Assembly (NCBI GenBank): GCA_023079485.1
Contig: CM041084.1
Coordinates: 102,590,467 to 102,654,466 of the forward strand
Origin: Archilochus colubris
Taxonomy: Eukaryota; Chordata; Aves; Apodiformes; Trochilidae
Reading direction: 5' to 3'
DNA: 64,000 nt
The notes under the pieces: generated by a model
The model's database searches: none
Seen by the model: only the letters and a program-made list of their open reading frames with translations
What the model was told of the DNA's origin: nothing
Shown: piece by piece, positions 1-11,236 of the stretch
Numbering within the stretch: the first letter of the stretch is position 1
Layout: every line of letters begins with the position of its first letter
Position numbers and translations under genes: made by a program

Positions 1-3000
1 TAGCTGACCGTAGAATAGCTAATTTTATTCAGAATTATGAAGCTGATCTCTTTGGCTATACCATCTGCTCTTAAATGTGCATGTGCTTCCTAGTGATTTG
101 CATTGAATCTGCCAGTATTAGACTGTATTCCACTAAAGCAGAGCTTTTGTTTCGCTGACTGGTTTTAATTTGAATTTGAATACGGTGGTTGGAGATCAGA
201 GATAGTTTAACATTGGGAATTTTTTATCTTCTGGCTGAAGTTTCAGGTTTCTTCTCTCATAGAGTACTTTTTTGCAACAATCTGGGGAACAGAATCTTAA
301 GACTGTCCTAGTAGGCTCTCTTGGGATACAGTAATGAGAAGTGCAGTGAGAGCTCAGAATCCTAAATCAGAAACTGGGTACAACATTCTGACCCTGAACA
401 ATTTGGACATCTCAGTATGAGACAGGAATTTAATATTTTAAAATAGATTTTGGAGTAATCCACTCCTACAAAAGTATATTTTTTTATTCATATTGGAAAG
501 GAGAAAAAGGACAGCATTAGTCAGATTCTACAGGCTGTTATATTCAAAGCTCCTTTTTTTGGTGGAAGGCAAGGGCTTATGAATGATTTTTTATTAGCCT
601 CATTTATAATTTTTGCATTTGATGTCATTCACAAAAAGGAAGCAGCTTTGAATCCTTAGCATGACACACGCTTCTTGCAAGTCAGAAAATAAAATCAAAC
701 CAGACAAAGGGAATATAACACTGAAAGGAGGAAAAGCACTACTGCTTGAAACACGAGATATAGACTGAAGGAGACAACAAATATTTTCCATAGCAGACCA
801 GATCATGCAGTTTCTGCTCAAGGGACATTAGGTCCCTTTGTGGAAAGGAGCATAGTTTTAAACACTGCCATGTCAGCCATAAATCTAGAAATGAGATTTC
901 TGCATATCTTTAATGCTAAATCTTCTTTTAATGAAAATTTAAAGGAATTCTAAATAGAGGTGTTCAGGTGTCTATTCAGGCAGGAATATCTATGTTCTGG
1001 TTTTATTCCTATTAGTATTTTTCTCATATTTAGTGTCCAGTAGATCTTTAAGGAGTGCTTGGGAGGTTAGCAGTTAAGTATAAGGCTCAACCTTTCCTGC
1101 CACTTTACACACTCAAAAACTACTTAAGGGAAAATGCTAACATAAAATTAGACTTCTGTGCTGTAGTTTTTTCTTACTATTAAAATTAAGTGATGGTAAT
1201 TTTCTGAAACTTTCCCTGTAAAGGTCAGGAAAGGGATAACTAAGACAATTTTGATTACTCTGGGGCCTATTATAAAATAAATGACATTTTGCCAACACAA
1301 AACCTAAGTGTGCCACAGAGAAAACAGTAACTAGGCAGTGTGTATTTTACATGAAACTAATACCTAAAGACCTGTGATTAGAGTAACCTTGTAACTCTGT
1401 TACGAGCTGGGTTGTTCAGGTTGAGCTGCAGCCCATGACAGCTGTCAGTTCTTTTAGAAGAACTTAGTGGAAGCCAAACTTTTTCCTAGAAAAAATCCTG
1501 GACAGAAGATACGGATCCTAGATATGAAGCCTGAGCCCATTCCAAACCCATTCTGATCAGAATATTGGGTTGCTGAGACACAAAATCTTCAAAGACATGG
1601 GTTGTGAGTGGTTCCAGATAATTTCTAGTAAAGGGAATTAACCACCAGAGGTAGTGCTGGACTGCTAGAGTAAGGATTTCTGAGCTGTTCTTCACTGAAA
1701 AGGAAGCTCAAGGATTTCATACATGTCCTACAGCAGTTTATTCTCTGGATTATACGGTGCTGTGAGGCTGTTTCAGCAACAGTTTAGGGACTGCATAGCA
1801 TCACTGGAAAGTACAATGAATCTTTGTTTTCCTGATGCAGTTCAGGTCATATCATATAGATTGACCTGAAGCTCTCTGGGGCAAAGCTCTTTGCGCATCA
1901 CTCCCAGCATGTCAGGGAGCACTGTAGCCCACTGGTACAATCACTTGAAATGCAGTTATCTAATTCCTGCTGTAGGCAATTAGCTGGGAAAGGTGACATG
2001 GAAGGACAAGATGCAGTAACTATAATGAATACTTTCTCAGACAGAAAGGTTCTCTTGCCAGAAGTGATGATTATGATAATCTATTCTGAACTTTTGTAAA
2101 GCACAGGACACAGTATTTCATTCTGAGAATCCTATAATAAGACTAATACTTAACAGCAGCTTCAATTAAATTTCAAAACTTAGACTTTCTGAAGGATAGT
2201 CAGCCCTCTAAGATCAGAATAAGCCCATATAAGATCCTCAAAGTATGCTGTTATATTTTAGCAACAGATTTTCCTTTTATGTTCTAATTGAAGTTGGCAT
2301 ATGCTGCTGGCACTTTGAACAACATTGCCTTCCATATCATTCAAGCCTGGCGCAGAAAAATGCCATTCTCTTCCTTCTCATTACAGTCAATTTTTAGATT
2401 TTTTTTCCTTGATAGATAATAAATAATTGCTGTTCTCAATAGTCAGGTCAGTGGTCAAGCATGTGAGGTCTGGAAGAAAGTAAGGATGACATATTTGACA
2501 TATTTCTGATGGAGTTAGCATATATTATTAACCTAAAATCTGAACAAAATAAAAATAAATTCCATGTTACTTGCATGATTTTCATTATACTGACTTAAAA
2601 AAAGAAAAAAAAGCAGCTTTTTTTTAGTTAAAAAGACTTGTATCACATTTCTCATTTGAGAAATAAGACTCTGTTATAGTCTGGATCTTTCATTCCCCAG
2701 GTGAGGATTACCTTCAATCTCTGGAAGGATTGTTTTGAATAAAAGTTGACACCAAAGTAATTTCTCCTTCCTCATACACCAAGTACCTGCCCAGAGAACA
2801 TTTGCCACTTGAGTTTTGTGGGTACCATATAAAATATGTGCAATTAATTGGCTGCTTTTGTCAAAAGAATAATCATAAAGGCAAATGGCTTTTTTTCTCT
2901 GCAGAGAACAAGTCACACTAAATGAAGCAGCCCCTTCCTTTACCATATCATATACCATCTTAAAATTTGTCTTTCCTTATTAAAAGAACAGTAATTAAGA

Positions 3001-5170
3001 TGAGAAACCTGAGGTTTAGAACTACCCAAGACAGTATAATGGCCTCTACAATACTGCACTGCATTATAGTACCTTTGCTCTACCTTACATATGTCATTCT
3101 CATTCTCACCTGGACTTCTTTATGACTTGCACCTCCCAAGGTCTCTCAAATTATGTACTTCATGCATTATGTTCTGTTAACCTCTTTATTCTCCCCTAAA
3201 TATATCCACATAAATAGATATATTCAGTTGATTTGAAACACTCTATATTGCCTTTCAACTTTTAGCCTTCTTTTTTTTCAGCCCTTGTTGACCTTGACAT
3301 TCTCCTTCTTAACCTTGATCTTATCACCTTTATGGTCTTTCAAACCCTTCTCTTTAAACATGTTATTTTTTTCCCATTTTGTAATTTAAGATTTAGGTTT
3401 CTTCTGAAAACTCAGTGTCCAGGGTTTTTTTGTGAAATTCTTGTGAAAGTAATTTTTTATTCTGCACATTTCTATTGCCATGCTTGGCTATTGCATTTAT
3501 ATCATATTGTGAACTAGACTCTCAGAACAGGTTGCTAAATGTTTGCTCATTAGAAAACTATGAAACTAAATAGCAGAGCCTCATGTTCAGAAATGCTGTC
3601 ATCTTAATGTACTCTGCTCTCAGTGACAGTACTGGGCTTCAGATACTGGGCTTTGGTGTTTGCATAGCAAAGAGAAGATTCATCTCACCAACATTCAGCT
3701 AAATCTCGTGAGTCCAGACTAAGCCAGTTACCTAACTTCCACCTGTGGTCATTTAGGGATTTGTATGGTCCTAAAATAGATGTTGACTCCGAGAAATTCT
3801 GCCTTCTTTTCTCTAGTGAGAATGATCAGGAGACATGGGTGCTTAGTTGAAATGAAGTTATTAGCAGCTAGAAAAACTGGGTGAAAGGAATCCCATTGCT
3901 GGTGCAGAATAAAGGAAAACATTTCGTTTAATTATCATTATTAACCTAAACCGTGTTGCACACTTTGTTTTGTGTTTTTCAGAATTTCAGGTTATACCTA
4001 AATCAATATCAGTGTCTATGCTTCAGCTAGCATATATCATCTCTGTACAAAGAAAATATTCTTACTAAAGTAACAGGGTTATTTCACAAGGTATATATGG
4101 AGGGTCTTTTATGCTCCACAAATCATATAGAAGTCAATAACAAAAATTTAAGAACAGATCATCATAGAAAAAATATCTTTGACATCCCCTCTGCCTCATG
4201 GAAGAATTCAATAACATCCTTTTCTATGGCCTGGGCATTCCCAAATAGTAATAAATAAATCCTCTGTGTAAAAATCCATGATAGATCTTGCAAAGCAGCA
4301 TGTGTACATGAAAGTGGGCCTAAATTATTTCATATATTTAGCAGAATTACTGAAATTGTGTTGAGCATACTTCTTTTGTTAGCTTTAGCAGGCCACTCAT
4401 AGGTTTTTTCTCTTATACATTACTGGAGAGTATTTTAAACACAAAAATTCTGTGAATATTTGTATAATGAGAATGAGTATATTGCTGATAATTTGAATAT
4501 AAGAAACTGCTTGTGAAACCTGATTTTCAAGGGTTCAATTTAAGGATGATCTATGTTGTTTTCCACATGTGCCCCTTGTAGAATTGAGACTTGACTGCTG
4601 AGAAGGATGTGCTTGAAATACATGAGAGACAGCTGTAATAATAGTAACACCTTAATAATATTCCTAATCCTGATAAATGGACTTCTCATCCTGATAGAGA
4701 AATAGATAATCAAAATAAGGAGCTAAGAGTTTTGAATCATAATAAATTCTTTTTATCTAAACAACCCAGTTACAACATCTGATTCTTGTAAGATCATGAA
4801 TTTAGAATGGAAATACAAGGCTAGAGCTAAAATCAAAAGGGAGGTAGTATACACAGAGATGCTGTGCAGAAGATAAACAACCTTTAAAGATTCTCAGTAT
4901 CTTGAGGAGACAATCTGGTATTTAACTCTTCAGTTACTAGAAACAACACAGAGATTACAAAGTTACACTTCTATTCAGTATGGCTAGGACCATTTCATAG
5001 TCAGGAAGCCAGAGGTAAGGATTCTGGGAGGATTAAAATTCTGTAGTCCTCTTCATTAACAATGACTAAGATTGCAAGTACTACGTGAGTTAGTCAATGC
5101 CTGTCCCCAAATTCCCATTGTGTGTACAGCTGAGACCAGTTTTGAATAGCAAAGCTTAAGCAAACCCTAT
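1..5170. other. Unique AT-rich non-coding DNA
   Basis: I read this stretch on both strands and found no recognisable gene, RNA gene or interspersed repeat. Open frames stay below about 95 codons, lack any family signature and sit in AT-rich context. Only short A/T runs are present, for example near 2598-2625. It could be intergenic or intronic; the sequence alone does not decide. Confidence 0.6.
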
Positions 5171-5364
5171 TGTCACTGTTTAGCACTGGGCCGGCAATTA
5201 ACCCAGTGACAGATGCTATCTATTAATCCCCCTCCCCTCCCTGATAAAGAAAGGAGAGAGAATGAGGGTTGGAAGCTAAACTACACAGCTCTAATGAAAA
5301 AGTAATAATAAAAAAGAAAAAAGAATTAAATATATACAAATATACATAAAAATAATACCACCTT

Positions 5365-5378
5365 CCCCCCCCCCCCCC
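5365..5378. repeat. Poly-C run of 14
   Basis: An uninterrupted run of 14 C lies inside the LTR, giving G14 on the minus strand, which is the LTR's own sense strand. Such tracts are length-unstable and prone to sequencing error. Confidence 0.95.
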
Positions 5379-5633
5379 TTCGCCTCCCATAAACATTCAC
5401 ATCACCATCAAGGCTGCAGGGCAGCCCTGGGAAAGTCCAGGCTGAACTCCTGGAGACAGCAGGAGTTGGGAGCTGGAGGCAGGAACACACAGATTCAGGA
5501 GGACACAGATCAGGACCACAGGCAGATGAACAGATGGAATCCTCCTAGGATGCCAAAGCAAACAGGAACAGGCGAAAGATGAAGAAGTAGAAGGCCGAAG
5601 GAAGAAAGGGGTTTGACTCTCATGATCCATCAA

Positions 5634-5640
5634 ATTTATA
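5634..5640 (-). promoter_or_regulatory. TATA-like box of the 5171-5957 LTR
   Basis: The minus strand reads CAGTATAAATTTG here, about 315 bases from the LTR's 5' end, where an LTR U3 promoter would be expected. A related module (GGATATTCC ... CATATG ... TATAAA-like) occurs in the second LTR at 10647-11236. Whether it is still functional is unknown. Confidence 0.45.
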
Positions 5641-5957
5641 CTGAGTATGATTCATATGGGAATCATGGGAATACTCTGTTTGGTCAATTTTTGCCACCTG
5701 CCTTGTCTTCTCCTCCCTAAAGGAGGGTTGCATGTGTGACACACTTACTCCCTTTCTCTGTTCAGAGTATAAGATGAGCAGTGTCCTCAGTTCTGCATAC
5801 CATTCTCTAGCTGTAGCTATAAATATCAATCCTAGAAGTAGACACTGACTCAGAAACTTGCTGTTAATTTCAGCAAGTATAGCTACTTAGAAGAGACTCA
5901 ACAGAAAGCAAAATTACAAGACAAAAAATTAATTTTATCCTGGCCCAAACCAGGACA

Positions 5958-8573
5958 CCCACAAAGAGCTTCCTGTACCATCATCATCATGGATGTATCA
6001 TCATCATCTCCTAGGCTGTGAAAAAAACTCTCTTTGGTCTTGGGTGTGTAGACTCAGAGTTGCCTGTGCTTAACACTTAAACCTGGCAATATCAAAAACT
6101 CTGAGTGGAATAGTAATTAAACCTCATCTTACCCAACTCTGTGTGGCTCCACTGATGCAGCTGAAGCAAGTGGATGGAACAAAAAGGCTTAAGGGCTGGG
6201 GCTTTTGTTAAATAACTCTAAATAAAGGTGAAAAATGTAAAGAAGGAATAACTCCTTCACAGACTAAAAATGATAATTTTGTATATAAAAGCAGTCACAG
6301 GTTGCTTCTTCTTGGTCTGAAAGAGTAGGGACTGTAGTTTTTGTTTCCCAGCTTTAAAGGGATCTGTCTATAACACAAAATGCTTCACCTAAAGAAGTGG
6401 TGGATTTGATAGCAAATTCTCTGTGATACTCAGTGGGATACTTTTTTTGGCCAACAGCCTCAACTTTGAATATTAAATAATGCTGATCACCTCTCCAGAG
6501 TGATTTGACAATTTATCTTAGTTAATTGGGCTTCAGTTAAGGTTGAGGGATTCAGCTTGGCCTATTGCCCATCTAGATCAGAGAAGCCAACAAAATATCA
6601 TTTAAAAATAAATCTACAGACTCCAATTTAGCTTTCATGGAGGTCACACATGATTTGTTTTGACTTAGCTTTAGTTTCTCATAATTTTGCTATAAAAATT
6701 GATGTAAAAGTAACATTCAAACTTTCAAAGAGAAATTATTAAGAAACATCTAGACATTCTCTGTCAGTTGTGGAGGATGACTTTAATGACTGGGAGTATT
6801 TTATAAAAATTAAATAGCACTTTCCCACTTGTTCCAAATAAATTTTATATGTTTGTATATTTTAAATATTTTATCCATATTAATCTATCCTTCAATATCT
6901 GTTTTAATCCAAACCCTCCTTCCTTCCCTCTTCTTTCCATTACTTGTCCCAGTGTCTCATAGCATAAACAATAACACCAAAAGTGAAAACTAATTTGCTT
7001 TGCCACTCTATTTCTTTCAATGCGTATGTTTAAAACCTATGAGCAAATAAGAAATTCTTATGAAGATGTAGACTGGTTCTTCCCAGGATGATCTGCACAA
7101 TCCTAATGATTACAGAGGGCTTCCAGCTAAAAATTTGATGACAGAGATGAATGCTGATCTGAAGAAACTTTTGAGCAATAACAGTGGTTATGATTAAGAA
7201 GTTTGGGAAGAACTGTTTTGAAAACTATATGTAGCTTAATGACTGGTTAATCTTTGTCAAATTTGATTTTGTAGTGGAAGATGGGCTATGGAAATTACCT
7301 GAATTTATGCTTGCTGCAGGAAATAACATCTTTGCCATGTAGGACTTGCATTGTGGCTTTGCAAGCTCATACAGACTCCTTTCCTAGATTTCACACATTC
7401 TTCAGGCAATACCAGGTTCCACTTATTGCCTAGGCAAGGCAGATATCATGGCCAAAAGAAAAATAATAATTTCTGTCAATGTAAATATCTCTTAAAACTC
7501 AGGCTGAGAATGCTCTTCTGTAATGCTAATCTAAGACACCTTTGGCCTTCTGCTAAGGAAAGCTGAGTGCCCATGACTTACAGCATGTCCAGATGGGTGC
7601 TCAGAAGCTCTGAAAAGCCTAAATCTTAGGTACAATCTGTAGAGAAATAGGAGGGCTGGGGTTAGATCTTTACAGCTAAAAGTACTTAAAATGTTCTTAT
7701 CATTGACTTTCAAACATGGAGTTGACTTTCAGCTTTGTATTTAGGTGCAGAAATGAATGGTTTGATTTTCAGAGCTGTTTTCTTTGACCTATACTGCGGC
7801 TGCCTATTGCTTAGCATTTTTTTAAAAAAATAATAATAAAAAAGAAGCTTTTTATTTAGATACTAAAGATAGGTTTTTAGACTCCAGATTATTCTCTTAT
7901 TTCTGATATCAGCTAAATTCTGTGACTAATTTATTGCCAGGTGTAGAGCTGGAAAGGCATATCACACCTTTGGAACAGGGGGAGAGTGTTATTTTCAGAG
8001 AGAGTTTAGAAAATTTTGAAAGATTCTTTGTGAATAATATTATTGTAAGGTCATTCACCTAGGCAGATTTCTGTATATCTGTCAGAGGAAGATGTCAAAG
8101 ATACAAATTGGAAAAATAAATGCACTTTCTCTGAGGAGTTAAAAGAGATTTAGAGAAGGCAGCATGATGAATCCAGCTTTTCCTGCTGCAACTGAAATCC
8201 TCACTGCTCTTGGCTTCTTAGCAACCGTGCCTTCCTAACTCATGACTGGAGACAGCAGAGAATAAATCAGTCTGTCATTCGTCATTTAATTGATCAATCT
8301 ATTGGCACTCCTCACAAGAACTGATCTCTGTCTCTTAGCAAAGGTAAGAGTACCACCATGATACAACCAGTATAGAAAAATGACATTTTTTGTTACAGTT
8401 CGTCTGTCTTGCCCTGTTCTCTCTCCTTCCCTCAGAATATCTTGAATGATTCAGAGGCTACGGGTGTCATCTAGCATGTCAAAAAACATTCCCCACCTGA
8501 AATACAAAAGGCAAATTAAAAATCTCTCTTTCAGCACACTGTTGCCCTTCATGTCTTCTTAATAAATCATGCT
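5958..8573. other. Unique non-coding DNA between LTR and CR1
   Basis: No gene or interspersed repeat is recognised. Two short ATC-repeat blocks (5978-5990 and 5996-6008) follow the LTR directly. The rest is AT-rich unique sequence with no frame worth calling. Confidence 0.55.
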
Positions 8574-9660
8574 TAGAATCATAGAATCAGCTGGGTTGGA
8601 AGGGACCTCAGAGATCATCAAGTCCAACTCTTGATCCACTACCACTGCAGTTACCAGACCATGGCACTGAGTGCCACATCCAGTCTCTTTTTAAATATCT
8701 CCAGGGATGGAGAATCCACTACTTCCCTGGGCAGCCCATTCCAATGTCTGATCACCCTCTCCATAAAGAAATTCTTTCTAATGTCCAACCTAAACCTCTA
8801 CCAGCACAACTTAAGACCGTACCCTCTTGTCTTGCTGAGAGTTGCCTGGGAAAAGAGACCAACCCCCCCCTGGCTACACCCTCCTTTCAGGGAGTTGTAG
8901 AGAGTGATGAGGTCTCCTCTGAGCCTCCTCTTCTCCAGGCTGAACAGCCCCAGCTCCCTCAGCCTCTCCTCATAGGATCTGTGCTGGAGTCCCTTCACCA
9001 GTCTGGTTGCCCTCCTTTGGACCTGCTCCAGGACCTCGATATCCTTCCTAAACTGAGGGGCCCAGAACTGGACATAGTACTCGAGGTGTGGCCTCACCAG
9101 GGCTGAGTACAGGGGCAGAATCACTTCCTTGGACCTGTTGGCAATGCTGTTCCTGATACAGGCCAGGATGCCATTGGCCTTCTTGGCTACCTGGGCACAC
9201 TGCTGACTCATGTTCAGCTTCCTGTCAATCCTGACTCCCAGGTCCCTTTCTGCCTGGCTGCTCTCAGCCACTCTGTCCCCAGCCTGAAGCTCCCCATGGG
9301 GATGTTGTGGCCAAAGTGCAGGACCCAGCACTTGGCCGTGTTAAACCTCATCCCATTGGAATCAGCCCAACTCTCCAGTCTGTCCAGGTCCCTCTGCAGA
9401 GCCCTCCTGCCTTCCAGCTGATCCACACTCCCCCCCAGCTTAGTGTCGTCTGCGAATTTGCTGATGATGGACTCAATCCCCTCATCTAAATCATCAATGA
9501 AGATATTGAATAGAACTGGGCCCAACATTGATCCCTGGGGGACACCACTAGTGACCGGCTGCTAACTGGATGCAGCACCGTTTAGCACCACTCTCTGGGC
9601 CCGGCCCTCCAGCCAGTTCCTAACCCAGCACAGAGTGCCCCTGTCCAAGCTCAGCTTTTT
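8574..9660 (-). mobile_element. CR1 LINE, 5'-truncated, 3' end intact
   Basis: The plus strand begins TAGAATCATAGAATCAGCTG, the reverse complement of the CR1 3' tail made of ATTCTATG-type octamers. The usual conserved 3' untranslated segment follows, with its AGGGACCTCAGAGATCATCA stretch. The remainder encodes the C-terminal part of the CR1 reverse transcriptase. Similarity stops near 9660, so the copy is about 1.09 kb of a parent element of several kb. That is normal for CR1, which is usually 5'-truncated and leaves no clear target duplication. The 3' end is well preserved, suggesting a moderately young copy compared with the one at 37570. Confidence 0.97.
8651..9655 (-). pseudogene. CR1 ORF2 reverse transcriptase C-terminal remnant
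   Basis: Minus-strand translation gives the C-terminal half of the CR1 reverse transcriptase. The frame covering about 9214-9528 contains the catalytic-site motif FADDTK shortly after [14 protein letters not shown] second frame covering about 8798-9331 carries [33 protein letters not shown] and [15 protein letters not shown], all typical of CR1. Three lesions are visible: a stop upstream of the [11 protein letters not shown] segment, a frameshift near 9280 joining the two frames, and a stop at about 8798 after GLKLCW. The coding similarity then continues in frame ([11 protein letters not shown]) to a terminal stop at 8651-8653. The protein cannot be made. The endonuclease domain and ORF1 are absent through 5' truncation. 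Confidence 0.95.
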
Positions 9661-10646
9661 CAGAAGAAAAGTTTAGCTTTCCAGAATATTTCCTCAGGTA
9701 AAGATTTGCTGGGAGGAAGCTTTATTTCTTCTGAACCTGCTTCATTTTTCCTATCAGTTTACTAATGCAACTCAGAACACTTCCATAACCCTAGATAGCT
9801 GGGATACTAGCTTCTCTCTCTGATTTTTGAGTATAGGAAGGTGATTTGAGCTGTTGTCTTCTCTCTCTCATCACCTTAAAAACTGTGCTCTCCAGTGCCT
9901 CTCTATTCTGATTAGGGGAAATTAAAAAATTAATTAATTTTATGTTGTAATTGGATTAGTTCATTGAGATGGATATTATGAAGAAGCAATCTATTATATT
10001 AGACTGATGAAGTGATTATGACCTTGATCACAGAGATTCTTTCCTAAAAGTGTACATGACTGGGTTAGACATTGCTACATTGTTCAGCCCACTTTTTTAA
10101 ATGAAAGCAAAAAATGTTACGGTTTAATCCACCTTGCTTTTCACTGATCACCTTCTAAGTAATCCTAACCTTGCATTCAGCTTTATTGTCCATCCTTGTC
10201 TGCCCTTGAGAATTCTTATCTTTTATGTGTCCTTTCTTCAGACTAAGATCTTCAGGTCAACGATCTTGCCTTCATATGTTTTTGCTCCTCTAATAAAAAA
10301 ATGTTCATATATGTATAGATTCATCTCTATTGCTTTTCAAATTTATGCACAATTCATAAAGTTGTACACAGCTGAACAACAACAAGAAAAAATATTTATG
10401 GATAAGGCATGTTTTCCTTCTTTTGAGGATTTTTAGCAGCTACCAGCATACCATTTACTCTACAAAAGCCTCTTCTGACTCTGAGAAGTGGCAAATCCCC
10501 CTGGCTGATGTTAGCAATAGAGATAAATATGAAAACAGTCTTGTGAAGAGTAACCTGTGGAATGTCTTCTCAGGAAAATGGGTTTAGAATATTAATTCTA
10601 CAAGTGACGTTACATTCTCTGTTGTTCTCAGTTTCACTATCACGAC
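9661..10646. other. Unique non-coding DNA
   Basis: The stretch between the CR1 and the next LTR is AT-rich unique sequence. The plus-strand 100-codon frame at 10134-10436 has no recognisable domain and is rich in hydrophobic residues from T-rich DNA. I do not call it a gene. Confidence 0.5.
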
Positions 10647-11236
10647 TGTGGTGGGTTGAATGGGGCTCGATGTTGGGAACCCGCCAAGCCACTCTTTCAG
10701 TCCCCTCCTCAATAGGTCAGGGCAGGATAGAAAATAATATGGAGAAAAAGCTGTGGATCAAGATAATGGTAATTCAATAAAGCTAAAGTAGAGGCCACAT
10801 GTGGAAGCAAAGGAAAACAAAAGATGTATTCTCTACTTTCCACCAACAGGTGATGTCCAGCCACTTCCTGGAAAGTAAGTTCAGTACGTTTAGTGGCTAC
10901 TCTGGAGGAAAAATAATAATAATGAATGCCCCCCAATTCCTCCTCCTCTCTCTTAGATTTTATTACTGACCAGACACCATATGGTATGGAATATCCCTTT
11001 GGTCAGCTTGGGCCAACTGTCCTGGCTGTGTTTCCTGCCAAGATCTTGGCCATCTCCACCTTACTGATGAGAGGGAGTCATTGGGGAAACAGCCTTGATG
11101 CTGTACAAACACAGCTCAGCAGTCACCAAAACGTTGGTATATTATCCATGCCTTTTTAGCCACCAGTACAGGGTACAGCACTATGAGGACTGCTATGGGG
11201 ACAATTAAATCCTTCTCATCCAGTCTCAATAAAATG
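10647..11236 (-). mobile_element. Second ERVL-like LTR, diverged
   Basis: On the minus strand the sequence contains GGATATTCCATACCATATGG (near 10976-10996), a segment I associate with bird ERVL/ERV LTRs. It is preceded by GGATTTAATTGTCC and followed by an AATAAA-like or TATA-like AGTAATAAAA. The plus-strand start TGTGGTGGGTTGA (10647) would be the LTR 3' end (TCAACCCACCACA). The other edge is decayed, so 11236 is approximate. A GACTG direct repeat (10644-10648 and 11236-11240) flanks it, but it overlaps the expected LTR end and may be chance. No internal retroviral genes are adjacent, so a solo LTR is inferred. It differs from the 5171-5957 LTR except for the shared promoter-proximal module, so the two are not a single provirus. 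Confidence 0.72.

Larger units (their letters stand above)
5171..5957 (-). mobile_element. Old ERVL-like LTR, probably solo
   Basis: Read on the minus strand, the element begins TGTCCTGGTTTGGGCCAGGA at 5957 and ends AACAGTGACA at 5171, the TG...CA form of a retroviral LTR. The first 20 bases and the GCCGGC segment near the 3' end resemble a common bird ERVL-type LTR known to me from memory, not from a search. A TATA-like box lies mid-element. An A/T-rich stretch and a 14-base C run occupy the 3' third. The flanks CCTAT (5166-5170) and CCCAC (5958-5962) could be a decayed 5 bp target duplication (3 of 5 match), which is weak. No gag, pol or env flanks it, so a solo LTR is inferred. Two minus-strand reading frames inside it (5397-5633, 5620-5829) look incidental. 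Length is about 787 bp. Confidence 0.75.

Noticed and set aside
5397..5829. Two minus-strand frames of 78 and 69 codons
   Set aside because: They lie wholly inside the ERVL-like LTR; LTRs of this type do not code for protein.
8631..9106. Plus-strand frames of 89 and 120 codons over the CR1
   Set aside because: Antisense shadows of the CR1 reverse transcriptase on the minus strand.
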